Of a DNA stretch of 64,000 nucleotides, positions 1-8,817 are shown piece after piece. The position numbers and the translations under genes were made by a program. The notes under the pieces are model-generated. The model made no database searches, was not told the origin of the DNA, and saw only the letters and a list, made by a program, of their open reading frames with translations. Every line of letters begins with the position of its first letter. The stretch's first letter is position 1. This DNA comes from Chryseobacterium echinoideorum (GTDB lineage: Bacteria; Bacteroidota; Bacteroidia; Flavobacteriales; Weeksellaceae), in the NCBI RefSeq assembly GCF_007474535.1, contig NZ_VKNW01000001.1, forward strand, positions 186,001 through 250,000, given 5' to 3'.

Positions 1-1716
1 GAAATTTACGGCGATAATAAAAAGCTTTGGTCAAGCGGAATAATGAAATTAGGCGATAAAGCAAAGCCTGTTTCCGTTTCGCTGGAAGGTGTAAAACAGT
101 TAGAATTAGTCGTAACAGACGGAGGAAATGGTCCTTATTACGACCACGCTAATTGGGCAGATGCCAAATTTGAAATAGCAGATGGTGCAAAACTGATAAC
201 ATTTAATCCGATTTCATCAGTACCTTATATTTTGACACCAAAACCTGCGGCAACTCCAAAAATTAATTCAGCAGGTGTTTATGGTGTTCGTCCCGGCTCA
301 CCTTTTTTGTTCAGGGTTGCGGCAACGGGTGACAGACCGTTGACTTTTGCGGCGAAAAATCTTCCGAAAGGTTTAACAATAGATTCACAGACCGGAATCA
401 TTACCGGAAAAATAGATTCAAAAGGAACCTATGAAGTCCTTTTATCCGCTAAAAATGCTAAAGGCTCAGTTTCAAAGAAATTAAGAATCAAAAGCGGTGA
501 CAAAATAGCTTTGACACCAACGATGGGATGGAATAGCTGGAACTGTTTCGGACACGAAGTTTCTGCCGATAAAGTAAAACGCGCTGCCGATGCTTTGGTT
601 AAATCAGGATTAGTAAACCACGGCTGGAATTATATCAATATCGATGATTCGTGGCAGTTTAACCGAGATGGAAAAGACCCGTCTTTCAAAGGGAAAATGC
701 GTGATGAAAATGGCTATATTTTAACGAATTCCAAATTTCCGGATATGAAGGAATTAACCGATTATTTCCATTCAAAAGGTCTTAAAGCAGGAATTTATTC
801 CTCTCCCGGACCCTGGACTTGCGGTGGTTGTGCAGGAAGCTACGGCTACGAAAAACAGGACGCCGAAAGCTACGCAAAATGGGGAATTGATTATCTGAAA
901 TACGATTGGTGCAGTTACGGCGGCGTGATTGACGGCTTGCCTGATAACGACCCAAATAAAGTTTCTTCACTCAATTTTCAGGGTGGTGGAGATTTGGATA
1001 AAGGCGTAAAGCCATTTAAATTAATGGGAGATTTATTAAAAAATCAGCCTCGTGATATTGTGTATAATCTTTGTCAATACGGGATGGGCGATGTCTGGAA
1101 ATGGGGAAATGATGCGGATGCACAATCCTGGCGAACAACCAACGACATTACTGATACTTGGGCGAGTGTCAAAAATATAGCACTGGCTCAAGACAAAGCC
1201 GCACCCTACGCAAAACCCGGCAACTGGAACGACCCCGATATGTTGGTGGTAGGCGTCGTAGGTTGGGGAAATCCGCACCAGAGCCGATTGAAACCGGACG
1301 AACAATATTTACATATCAGTCTTTGGAGCATTTTTTCTGCGCCATTACTGATTGGTTGCGACCTCGAGAAACTGGATGATTTTACTTTAAATCTTTTAAC
1401 GAATGATGAAGTGATTGCCGTAAATCAGGATGCTTTAGGAAAACAGGGCGTTTGTCTGCAGACCATTGGCGAATTGAAAATTTACGTAAAAGACCTTGAA
1501 GACGGCAGAAAAGCAGTGGCTTTTGCCAATTTCGGAAGGGAAAAAGTGAATATGTCTTACAAAGATTTCAAGAAGCTTGGGATTTCCGGTCGTCAAACCG
1601 TAAGAGATATCTGGAGACAGAAGGATATTGCAAAAATCAATACAACGAATCAGGCATTATCACTGGATATTCCGGCGCACGGTGTGGCTTATTATAAGTT
1701 AAGTCCGGGCAAATAA
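1..1716 (+). CDS. GH27 alpha-galactosidase, NPCBM-Ig-GH27 (5' partial)
   Basis: The reading frame is open from the first base, so the true start lies before the window; 571 residues are visible. The order is the end of an NPCBM-type carbohydrate-binding domain (about 1-60), a putative Ig-like domain (about 85-165), a GH27 barrel opening with MGWNSWNCFG (about 170-440) and a C-terminal beta domain. The KYDWC motif gives nucleophile D302 and RTTNDITDTW gives acid/base D382, both in the expected GH27 context. GH27 enzymes are retaining alpha-galactosidases, and some act as beta-L-arabinopyranosidases. In this arabinose-rich locus either activity on hemicellulose side chains is possible. The next gene starts 27 bases downstream, so the two are probably co-transcribed. 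Export cannot be judged because the N-terminus is missing. Confidence 0.9.
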   Translation, partial: EIYGDNKKLWSSGIMKLGDKAKPVSVSLEGVKQLELVVTDGGNGPYYDHANWADAKFEIADGAKLITFNPISSVPYILTPKPAATPKINSAGVYGVRPGSPFLFRVAATGDRPLTFAAKNLPKGLTIDSQTGIITGKIDSKGTYEVLLSAKNAKGSVSKKLRIKSGDKIALTPTMGWNSWNCFGHEVSADKVKRAADALVKSGLVNHGWNYINIDDSWQFNRDGKDPSFKGKMRDENGYILTNSKFPDMKELTDYFHSKGLKAGIYSSPGPWTCGGCAGSYGYEKQDAESYAKWGIDYLKYDWCSYGGVIDGLPDNDPNKVSSLNFQGGGDLDKGVKPFKLMGDLLKNQPRDIVYNLCQYGMGDVWKWGNDADAQSWRTTNDITDTWASVKNIALAQDKAAPYAKPGNWNDPDMLVVGVVGWGNPHQSRLKPDEQYLHISLWSIFSAPLLIGCDLEKLDDFTLNLLTNDEVIAVNQDALGKQGVCLQTIGELKIYVKDLEDGRKAVAFANFGREKVNMSYKDFKKLGISGRQTVRDIWRQKDIAKINTTNQALSLDIPAHGVAYYKLSPGK

Positions 1717-1743
1717 AACAAGATTAATTCAGGAAAATAAAAA

Positions 1744-3702
1744 ATGAATACCATCAAAAATCATATCAGCATCAATATATTTTCAAAAGCAATTTTGATG
1801 ATGATTTTGCTGTATTCTTTTATGGCCGTTTCAGCCCGGAATTTAACGGTTGAATCACCTAACGGAAAGATTTCAGTCCAAGTTTTTAATGAAAATAATA
1901 CTGAAAATGGGAAATGGTTTTTGAAGGTAAATTATTTTAATGATGGTAAAATGACAGAAGCCATCTCGTCAATAGATTTGGGATTCATTCTTTCTGATGG
2001 TATTTCTTTTACCGATATGAAATTTCTGAAATCTTCAAAACCGTTATTAATAAAAGAAAATTACACAATGCCTCACGGGAAATCTTCCCGAAGACATAAT
2101 ACGGGAAATGAAGTTGTTTTTACATTCGAAAACAAAGAAAAGAAAAAACTGGACGTGATTATCCGTGTTTATAATGATGGGATTGCTTTTAGATATTCAA
2201 TTATTGGAAAGGGAAATTACGTGGTGCAAGATGAATTAACATCTTATGCCATTGACACAGAAACCACACGCTGGACAGAAAAATGGAATCCTGCGAACGA
2301 AGGGCTTTATTCTTCAATGGTTGGCGAAAAAATTCAGCAGGAAGAGTGGTGTTATCCTGCCTTGTTTCAGACAAAAGATAATAATTGCTGGTTTTTGCTT
2401 CACGAATCGGCTGTTGATGGCAGTTACTGCGGGTCTAAACTGAGTAATAAAGAGGATAAAAATAAATATAAAATCACCTTCCCCGACCCAAAAGACGGAC
2501 GAGGAAAAGGAGAATCATTGCCCAAAATTTCATTGCCATGGAAATCGCCTTGGAGAGTGATTATCATTGGAAATCTCAATGATATTGTAGCTTCTACATT
2601 AGTTGATGATGTTGCGCCGCCTTCCGTGATAAAAAATACGGATTGGATAAAACCAGGCGCAGTTTCCTGGAATTATTGGTCGAGTAATCACGGAACCAAA
2701 GACTTTAAAACGGTTTGCGAATTTGCAGATTTGGCGGTTGCGATGGATTGGCCTTATACGTTGCTGGATTGGGAATGGGACTCGATGGGAAATGGCGGAA
2801 ATCTGGAAGATGCTTTAAAATACATTCATTCCAAAGGAATAAAACCGTTGATGTGGTACAATTCAGGTGGCGACCATACGTGGGTTGCTTCTACACCGAA
2901 AGACAGAATGTTAACGCACGAAAACCGTGTGGAAGAGTTTACTAAGCTTAAAAAATTAGGCGTTGCAGGAGTAAAAGTAGATTTTTTTGAAAGCGAGAAG
3001 CAAAGTATGATTCAATATTATATGGACATTCTGGAAGATGCTGCCCAATTTGAAATGATGGTTTATTTCCACGGCTGTCTGGTTCCGAGAGGTTGGGCTA
3101 GAACTTATCCTAATCTGATGACCTACGAAGCCGTTCGTGGTGCAGAATGGTACAACAACGGCCCTGAATTTATTGCAACTGCGCCTGTTCATAATACGAT
3201 TCTCCCTTTTACCAGAAATGCAGTCGGTTCTATGGATTACACGCCGGTCACTTTTACTAATTCACAGTTTCCGCATTTGACTTCTTATGGTCACGAATTG
3301 GCTTTGAGTGTAGTCTTTGAATCTGCATTGCAACATTTTGCCGACCGACCGGAAGGCTATTACGAATTGCCGGATGAATCCAAGAAATTTTTAAGAGAAG
3401 TTCCTACCAGTTGGGATGAAACGCAGTTGCTACAAGGGTTTCCGGGAAAAGATGTTGTGATGGCAAGAAGAAAGAACAATGTATGGTATGTGGGAGGAAT
3501 CAACGGGGAAAATATTGAAAAAAACATCAATCTTAGATTTGATTTTTTAGATAAACATAACAAGTACAAATTGAGATTAATCAAAGACGGAAAACACGAT
3601 AAACAGCTTGTAACAGATAATTCTGTGATAGAAAGTACAGATTCTGTTGACGTGAAAATTTTAAGAAGAGGCGGTTTTGCGGCAGTAATCTCTCCATTAT
3701 AA
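1744..3702 (+). CDS. GH97 family glycoside hydrolase, probably retaining
   Basis: 652 residues with an N-terminal hydrophobic signal segment (about 12-31), the GH97 N-terminal beta-sandwich (about 32-290), a barrel (about 300-560) and a C-terminal beta domain. In the barrel GVKVDFFESEKQ places D413, and TYEAVRGAEW places E462. The Asp in the VDFF motif matches the position of the nucleophile in retaining GH97 enzymes (alpha-galactosidase type), whereas inverting SusB-type enzymes use Glu bases instead. A characterised Bacteroides GH97 is a bifunctional beta-L-arabinopyranosidase/alpha-galactosidase, which would suit this locus; substrate choice is inference. It follows GH27 by 27 bases and precedes a GH43 by 36 bases, so it is probably in one operon. 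A second GH97 lies at 6634. Confidence 0.9.
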   Translation: MNTIKNHISINIFSKAILMMILLYSFMAVSARNLTVESPNGKISVQVFNENNTENGKWFLKVNYFNDGKMTEAISSIDLGFILSDGISFTDMKFLKSSKPLLIKENYTMPHGKSSRRHNTGNEVVFTFENKEKKKLDVIIRVYNDGIAFRYSIIGKGNYVVQDELTSYAIDTETTRWTEKWNPANEGLYSSMVGEKIQQEEWCYPALFQTKDNNCWFLLHESAVDGSYCGSKLSNKEDKNKYKITFPDPKDGRGKGESLPKISLPWKSPWRVIIIGNLNDIVASTLVDDVAPPSVIKNTDWIKPGAVSWNYWSSNHGTKDFKTVCEFADLAVAMDWPYTLLDWEWDSMGNGGNLEDALKYIHSKGIKPLMWYNSGGDHTWVASTPKDRMLTHENRVEEFTKLKKLGVAGVKVDFFESEKQSMIQYYMDILEDAAQFEMMVYFHGCLVPRGWARTYPNLMTYEAVRGAEWYNNGPEFIATAPVHNTILPFTRNAVGSMDYTPVTFTNSQFPHLTSYGHELALSVVFESALQHFADRPEGYYELPDESKKFLREVPTSWDETQLLQGFPGKDVVMARRKNNVWYVGGINGENIEKNINLRFDFLDKHNKYKLRLIKDGKHDKQLVTDNSVIESTDSVDVKILRRGGFAAVISPL

Positions 3703-3738
3703 ATTAATGAAAATCAAATTAAATTTTAAAATTAAAAA

Positions 3739-5142
3739 ATGAAAAATATAAAAATATTTATAGGTCTTCTTTTTTGCGGTTTGAGTTCAGGTATTTCCGC
3801 CCAAAATCCCGTAATCCAGACTCATTTTACCCCGGACCCAGCACCGATGGTGTACAAAAACAAGATGTATGTCTACACCGGAGACGATATTCCTGGCTAT
3901 GATTTTTATTATATGACGAAATGGAGAGTGTACTCGTCGGATGATATGGTCAACTGGACCGACCACGGTTCTCCGCTTTCACTGGAGTCTTTCAGTTGGG
4001 CCCGTGACAGAGCCTGGGCGGCACAATGTATTGAACGTAACGGCAAATTTTATTGGTATATCTGCGTTCAGACCGTTGATAACAATATGGCAATTGGTGT
4101 TGCGGTATCAGACGGTCCGACAGGTCCTTTTAAAGATGCACTCGGAAAACCATTGGTGACAACGGGAACTTGGGATAATATCGACCCGACGGTTTTTATT
4201 GATGATGACGGACAAGCTTATCTTTATTGGGGAAACAGCAAATTATTTTATGTAAAACTCAACAAAGATATGGTTTCGTATGAAGGGAAAATCACCGAAA
4301 TTCCACAGTCGGTAGAAGCTTTTGGAGGATTGAGACGTCCCGGAAGAAGTGATGAGGTTTTGCAGAAACAGGAACAGTTTAAAGATGTTTTTGTGGAGGG
4401 ACCTTGGTTCTACAAACGCAACAAGCAATATTATATGATGTACGCCGGAATGACGGACCGAACCGAATGTCTGTCTTATTCGATAAGCGATTCACCGACC
4501 GGACCGTGGAAATATCAGGGAAAAATAATGACCGGCCAACCTACCAACAGTTTTACCAACCACGGCGGAATTATCGATTTTAAAGGCAAATCCTACCTGT
4601 TCTATCACACAGGATTATTGCCAGGCGCAGGAAGTTACGGAAGGTCAACGTCTATTGAAGAATTCAAATACAATCCGGATGGAAGCATTCCAAAAATTTC
4701 TATGACCAAAGAAGGCGTAAATCCCGTTGCAACACTCAATCCCTACAAAAGAAACGAAGCGGAAACGATGGCGTGGTCAGAGAAATGCAGCACTTCCGAA
4801 AACAAAAAGACAGGTGTTTATGTTTCCGATACCAGAGTAGGAGGTTATATCAAAGTTCGTTCGGTAGATTTTGAAAAAGGCGCCTCTGAATTTTCAGCGT
4901 CAATTGCTGCAGGTGTTGACGGTGGAATTTTAGAAGTCAGATTAGATAAATTGGACGGAAATAAAATTGCCGAGATTGAAGTTCCGAGAACCGGAGGTTG
5001 GGAAGAATTTAAAACCTTAACATCAAAAATTTCAGAATCGGTTTCCGGCGTTCACGATGTATATTTTGTCTTTAAAGGGAAAAACATTACAGCCGGAAGA
5101 GTGCTTTTCAATTTCGACCACTGGAGTTTTCAGAAAAAATAA
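3739..5142 (+). CDS. GH43 arabinofuranosidase/xylosidase with C-terminal CBM6, copy 1
   Basis: 467 residues: signal peptide (1 to about 21, ending near SAQ), five-bladed GH43 propeller (about 25-325) and a CBM6-type beta-sandwich (about 330-465, ending HDVYFVFKG...FDHWSF). The catalytic triad is visible: D33 in DPAPMV (general base), D149 in NIDPTVF (pKa modulator) and E220 in VEGPW (general acid). This architecture is typical of secreted arabinoxylan arabinofuranohydrolases and xylosidases of Bacteroidota; the exact bond is not settled by sequence. A close paralogue starts 112 bases downstream. The protein probably releases L-arabinose from xylan side chains in the periplasm or outside the cell, feeding the araBDA genes. 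Confidence 0.9.
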   Translation: MKNIKIFIGLLFCGLSSGISAQNPVIQTHFTPDPAPMVYKNKMYVYTGDDIPGYDFYYMTKWRVYSSDDMVNWTDHGSPLSLESFSWARDRAWAAQCIERNGKFYWYICVQTVDNNMAIGVAVSDGPTGPFKDALGKPLVTTGTWDNIDPTVFIDDDGQAYLYWGNSKLFYVKLNKDMVSYEGKITEIPQSVEAFGGLRRPGRSDEVLQKQEQFKDVFVEGPWFYKRNKQYYMMYAGMTDRTECLSYSISDSPTGPWKYQGKIMTGQPTNSFTNHGGIIDFKGKSYLFYHTGLLPGAGSYGRSTSIEEFKYNPDGSIPKISMTKEGVNPVATLNPYKRNEAETMAWSEKCSTSENKKTGVYVSDTRVGGYIKVRSVDFEKGASEFSASIAAGVDGGILEVRLDKLDGNKIAEIEVPRTGGWEEFKTLTSKISESVSGVHDVYFVFKGKNITAGRVLFNFDHWSFQKK

Positions 5143-5146
5143 ATTA

Positions 5147-5164
5147 AATTCTTTTGTTAGAATT
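5147..5164. repeat. Small hairpin between the two GH43 genes
   Basis: AATTCT and AGAATT arms flank a six-base loop just after the first GH43 stop codon. The rest of the 112-base gap holds a short CTTTGTG..CTTAGTG stretch resembling one at about 40460-40505. The hairpin has no strong T tract, so it may mark an RNA processing point rather than a terminator. Confidence 0.35.
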
Positions 5165-5254
5165 AATAGCGTAAGACTTTTATAAGCGTTAGCGGCTTTG
5201 TAAAACTAAAAAAATAAAAAACTTTGTGACCTTAGTGTTCAAAAAAAGTTAGAT

Positions 5255-6631
5255 ATGAAAAAAACAATCAAAACAATACTCAATCTCTGTTTAATAGCAT
5301 ATTCGGGAATATTATTTTCTCAGAATCCCATTATTCAGACCAATTATACGGCAGACCCTGCGCCGATGGTGTATAATGACAGGCTTTATGTCTACACCAC
5401 ACACGATGAAGATGATTCCACCTGGTTTGTGATGAACGACTGGAAGGTCTATTCCACCAACGATATGGTGAACTGGACCGACCACGGAAGTATTCTGAGC
5501 TATAAAGATTTTGACTGGGCAAAACGTGATGCCTGGGCAGCGCAATGCGTGGAAAGAAACGGCAAATTTTTTATGTATGTTCCGATGTGGTCTAAAACCA
5601 ACAACAAAGGAGCGATTGGCGTTGCGGTGGGTGACAGTCCGTTTGGGCCATTCCACGACCCGCTTGGAAAACCTTTGGTACAGAGCGAATGGGGGGATAT
5701 TGACCCGACGGTTTTTATTGATGATGACGGCCAAGCCTATATGTATTGGGGGAATCCCAAACTTAAAATGGTTAAGCTCAATCAGGATATGATTTCCTAT
5801 TCCGGCGATATTGTGGAAGTGCCAATGACTGCAGAATCTTTCGGAAAAAGGGATGGAAAAGAAAACCCTGAAAGACCCACAAAATACGAGGAAGGACCTT
5901 GGCTGTACAAAAGAAAAAATCTGTATTATCTGTTTTGGCCGGGCGGTCCGCTTCCTGAATTCATTGGATATTCAACCAGCAAAAGTGCACAGGGACCGTG
6001 GAAATACGGCGGAATTGTAATGCCAACCGAAGGAAAATCTTTCACTAATCATCCCGGAATTGTCGATTTCAGAGGGAAAACCTATTTCTTTTATCATAAC
6101 GGCGCTTTGCCGGGAGGAAGCGGTTTCACAAGGTCGGTGAGTGTGGAAGAACTCAATTTTAACAAAGACGGTTCCATTTCACCAATCAAGATGACCAATG
6201 GAATTACCAAAGCCATTGCAACCGTTAATCCTTATGCTTTTAATCAGGCAGAAATGATTGCGTGGTCTGAAAATGTGAAATCTTATCAGAACAAAGAAGC
6301 AGGCGTTTTCATCAAAGCTAAAAAAAGCGGCGCTTACACCAGTGTGAAAAATGTGGATTTCGGTAAAAAAGGAGCATCAGCATTTTCAGCCAGAGTTGGA
6401 ACAACACACAACAGCGATGTGACGATGGACGTTCATCTGGACAGTGTAAGCGGACCGGTTGTCGCCACGGTAAAAGTTCCGTTGACTGGTGGAGACGACC
6501 GTTGGGAAACGGTGAAAGCCGAAGTGAAGGAAAAAATTTCCGGTGTTCACGATGTGTATTTTGTATTTAATGGAAAAGCAGCAAAAGATATTATGTTTTT
6601 CGATTATTGGACTTTTCTTGAAAATAATTAA
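5255..6631 (+). CDS. GH43 arabinofuranosidase/xylosidase with C-terminal CBM6, copy 2
   Basis: 458 residues with the same plan as the upstream GH43: signal peptide (1 to about 22), propeller (about 25-315) and CBM6-like domain (about 320-455). Key residues are D34 (DPAPMV), D150 (DIDPTVF) and E213 (EEGPW). The two proteins align along their whole length, including HDVYFVF near the C-terminus, so this is a tandem duplication that has diverged. Loops differ: after the D34 region copy 2 has HDEDDSTWF where copy 1 has GDDIPGYDF, which could alter side-chain specificity. The next gene (GH97) starts two bases after the stop codon, indicating tight co-transcription. Confidence 0.9.
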   Translation: MKKTIKTILNLCLIAYSGILFSQNPIIQTNYTADPAPMVYNDRLYVYTTHDEDDSTWFVMNDWKVYSTNDMVNWTDHGSILSYKDFDWAKRDAWAAQCVERNGKFFMYVPMWSKTNNKGAIGVAVGDSPFGPFHDPLGKPLVQSEWGDIDPTVFIDDDGQAYMYWGNPKLKMVKLNQDMISYSGDIVEVPMTAESFGKRDGKENPERPTKYEEGPWLYKRKNLYYLFWPGGPLPEFIGYSTSKSAQGPWKYGGIVMPTEGKSFTNHPGIVDFRGKTYFFYHNGALPGGSGFTRSVSVEELNFNKDGSISPIKMTNGITKAIATVNPYAFNQAEMIAWSENVKSYQNKEAGVFIKAKKSGAYTSVKNVDFGKKGASAFSARVGTTHNSDVTMDVHLDSVSGPVVATVKVPLTGGDDRWETVKAEVKEKISGVHDVYFVFNGKAAKDIMFFDYWTFLENN

Positions 6632-6633
6632 TT

Positions 6634-8577
6634 ATGATTAAACTTTTTTTAAAACTATCACTCGCCTTTAGTATTCTCATGATGAATACTGTTTTTGCAC
6701 AGGTCTCAGAAATCTCCAGCCCTGACGGAAAATTGAAACTGAATGTCTTTTCAGAAAAGGGAAAAGCACTTTATAATGTTACTTTTCAAGGAAAAACAAT
6801 GCTTGATAAATCTCCATTGGGTTTAATCACCAATGAATCTGATTTCTCTACAAATTTAAAATTCATTGACAGCAAAAAAGATAAGGTTTCCAAAAATTAC
6901 ACAAACGAAAAAATCAAAAAATCACAGGTTAGTTATACGGCTAATACTCTGACAGTCAATTTTACCAATGCAGATAACTTCAATATCGGAATTGAATTTC
7001 AGGTGAGCGATAATAATGTTACTTTCAGATATGAGATTCAGCCGATGAAAGACCGTTTGAGTACAATTGTACAGTCAGAAATTACAGGATACAGATTTCC
7101 ATCTCAAACCACAACTTTCCTTTCTCCGATGATGAAGCCGATGACAGGTTTTGCCAGAACCGCTCCAAGCTACGAAAGTGGTTACAAAGCTGATGCGGAA
7201 TTAGGAACAAAAGCAGATTACGGTTATGTCTTTCCTGGATTGTTCCATGTTGGAAATGACGGCTGGATTTTATTGTCTGAAACAGGAGTAAACAGTCTAT
7301 ACTGCGCGTCTCATTTGGATACGACTTCAGAAAAAAATCTTTATCAGGTGACTTATCCGAATATGGCAGAAAACAATGGATTCGGAAGCACCGGAGCTGC
7401 CATTTCACTTCCCGGAAAAACACCTTGGAGAACTATTACGGTCGGAGATTCTTTGAAGCCGATTGTTGAAACGACGATTCCTTTTGATGTTGTCGAACCG
7501 ATGTATGAACCTTCACATAAATACACTTTCGGAAAATCTACCTGGAGCTGGATTCTTTGGCAGGACAACAGTATGAATTACGAAGACCAGAGTCATTTTA
7601 TTGATTTGGCATCAAAACTTGGTTATGAATATATTTTAATTGATGCGCTTTGGGACAAAAATATAGGAAAAGAAAGAATGAAAGACCTCATTCAGTATGC
7701 AAAATCCAAAAATGTTGAGGTATTGCTTTGGTACAATTCCAACGGTGCTGCGAATGATGCACCGATGGGACCGAGAAATAAAATGAGTTCAGCGATTGAA
7801 CGAAAAAAAGAAATGAAATGGCTGAAAGATGTCGGTGTAAAAGGCCTGAAAGTCGACTTTTTCGGAGGCGACAAGCAGGAAACAATGCGCCTTTATGAAG
7901 ATATTCTTTCCGATGCCAATGATTTTGGCTTAACAATTATTTTCCACGGCGCAACTTTGCCGAGAGGTTGGGAAGTAATGTACCCGAATTATGCAGGAAG
8001 CGAGGCTGTTTTAGCTTCAGAAATGCTGTATTTTTCAGAAGATGTCCGCAAACAGGAAGCTTTTTTTGCGACTTTGCATCCGTTCATCAGAAATACGGTC
8101 GGAAGTATGGAATTTGGCGGAACTTTTCTGAATAAATATTTAACAAAATCCAATAAGGATAAAAACAAAAGATACACCACAGATGGTTTCCAGTTGGCAA
8201 CGGCGGTTTTATTTCAGAACCCTGTTCAGATGTTTGGTGTAATGCCGAATAACCTTACCGATGCTCCAAAATTCCAGCTCGATTTTATGAAAGAAGTTCC
8301 GACGCTTTGGGATGAAACGATTTTCATCGACGGATATCCCGGGAAATATTCCGTGATTGCCAGAAGACATCAGAATCAGTGGTATGTGGCGGGAATCAAT
8401 GCGGAAAAAACGGTGAAAAAACTGAAAATTAACCTTCCCATGTTAGCTGGAAAAACGCTGAAATTCATCAATGATGATGCTCAGGGAAATTCAGCAGAAA
8501 AAAAAGTGAGAGTTAATGCAAAAGGCGATTTTAATGTAGAAGTTCAACCAAACGGAGGGTTTGTTTTGAGAAATTGA
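6634..8577 (+). CDS. GH97 family glycoside hydrolase, second copy
   Basis: 647 residues with a signal peptide (1 to about 22, ending VFAQ), beta-sandwich, barrel and C-terminal beta domain. GLKVDFFGGDKQ gives D408 and GSEAV gives E457, matching D413/E462 of the first GH97, so it is predicted to be retaining. The barrel region WYNSNGAAND and FHGATLPRGW parallels the first copy (WYNSGGDH, FHGCLVPRGW), but the proteins are clearly diverged, so different substrates are likely. Candidates are alpha-galactoside, alpha-glucoside or beta-L-arabinopyranoside; sequence alone cannot decide. The gene begins two bases after the GH43 stop codon and is followed by a 240-base repeat-filled gap. Confidence 0.9.
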   Translation: MIKLFLKLSLAFSILMMNTVFAQVSEISSPDGKLKLNVFSEKGKALYNVTFQGKTMLDKSPLGLITNESDFSTNLKFIDSKKDKVSKNYTNEKIKKSQVSYTANTLTVNFTNADNFNIGIEFQVSDNNVTFRYEIQPMKDRLSTIVQSEITGYRFPSQTTTFLSPMMKPMTGFARTAPSYESGYKADAELGTKADYGYVFPGLFHVGNDGWILLSETGVNSLYCASHLDTTSEKNLYQVTYPNMAENNGFGSTGAAISLPGKTPWRTITVGDSLKPIVETTIPFDVVEPMYEPSHKYTFGKSTWSWILWQDNSMNYEDQSHFIDLASKLGYEYILIDALWDKNIGKERMKDLIQYAKSKNVEVLLWYNSNGAANDAPMGPRNKMSSAIERKKEMKWLKDVGVKGLKVDFFGGDKQETMRLYEDILSDANDFGLTIIFHGATLPRGWEVMYPNYAGSEAVLASEMLYFSEDVRKQEAFFATLHPFIRNTVGSMEFGGTFLNKYLTKSNKDKNKRYTTDGFQLATAVLFQNPVQMFGVMPNNLTDAPKFQLDFMKEVPTLWDETIFIDGYPGKYSVIARRHQNQWYVAGINAEKTVKKLKINLPMLAGKTLKFINDDAQGNSAEKKVRVNAKGDFNVEVQPNGGFVLRN

Positions 8578-8586
8578 CTTTGTAGT

Positions 8587-8679
8587 TTGGGCAGCTTAAT
8601 CCGTCTTCCACTCCCGCTTTTTTATCTTCGCTTTGCTACGGTAAAAAGAGCTCCGTTCAAGCCGGGCTGCGAGAGATTC
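8587..8679 (+). repeat. Family A long-hairpin intergenic repeat, copy 1
   Basis: About 93 bases bounded by TTGGGCAGC on the left and CGGGCTGCGAGA on the right. Outer arms GCAGC/GCTGC and CCG/CGG pair, and an inner stem GCTTTTTTA/TAAAAAGAGC closes a variable loop. Other copies lie at 18301, 31021 and 38955. Base changes between copies keep the pairing. Reading frames through this element are short and not protein-like, so it is treated as a non-coding structured repeat. Confidence 0.8.
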
Positions 8680-8716
8680 GCGGCATTAAGAAATCCGCAG
8701 GATTCAATATCAATAA

Positions 8717-8775
8717 CCACGGGTGCAACCTATGGAAAACGAAATATAAATAAAATCCGAACCTTGAAGGGGTTC
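8717..8775. repeat. Two further short palindromes before the GH115 gene
   Basis: CCACGGGT/ACCTATGG form an imperfect hairpin at 8717-8735, and GAACCTT/GGGGTTC form another at 8759-8775. With the family A element they fill the 240-base gap between GH97 and GH115. They look like REP-type short palindromes. No promoter box was recognised here. Confidence 0.45.
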
Positions 8776-8817
8776 AATTCATAAGCAGAATTTCATTATT
8801 AATAAAAATAAAAGATT

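Noticed and set aside
8587..8784. A 65-codon + strand frame covering the family A repeat
   Set aside because: It is made of the structured repeat; equivalent frames in other copies differ in phase and length, and the base changes preserve pairing, not protein.
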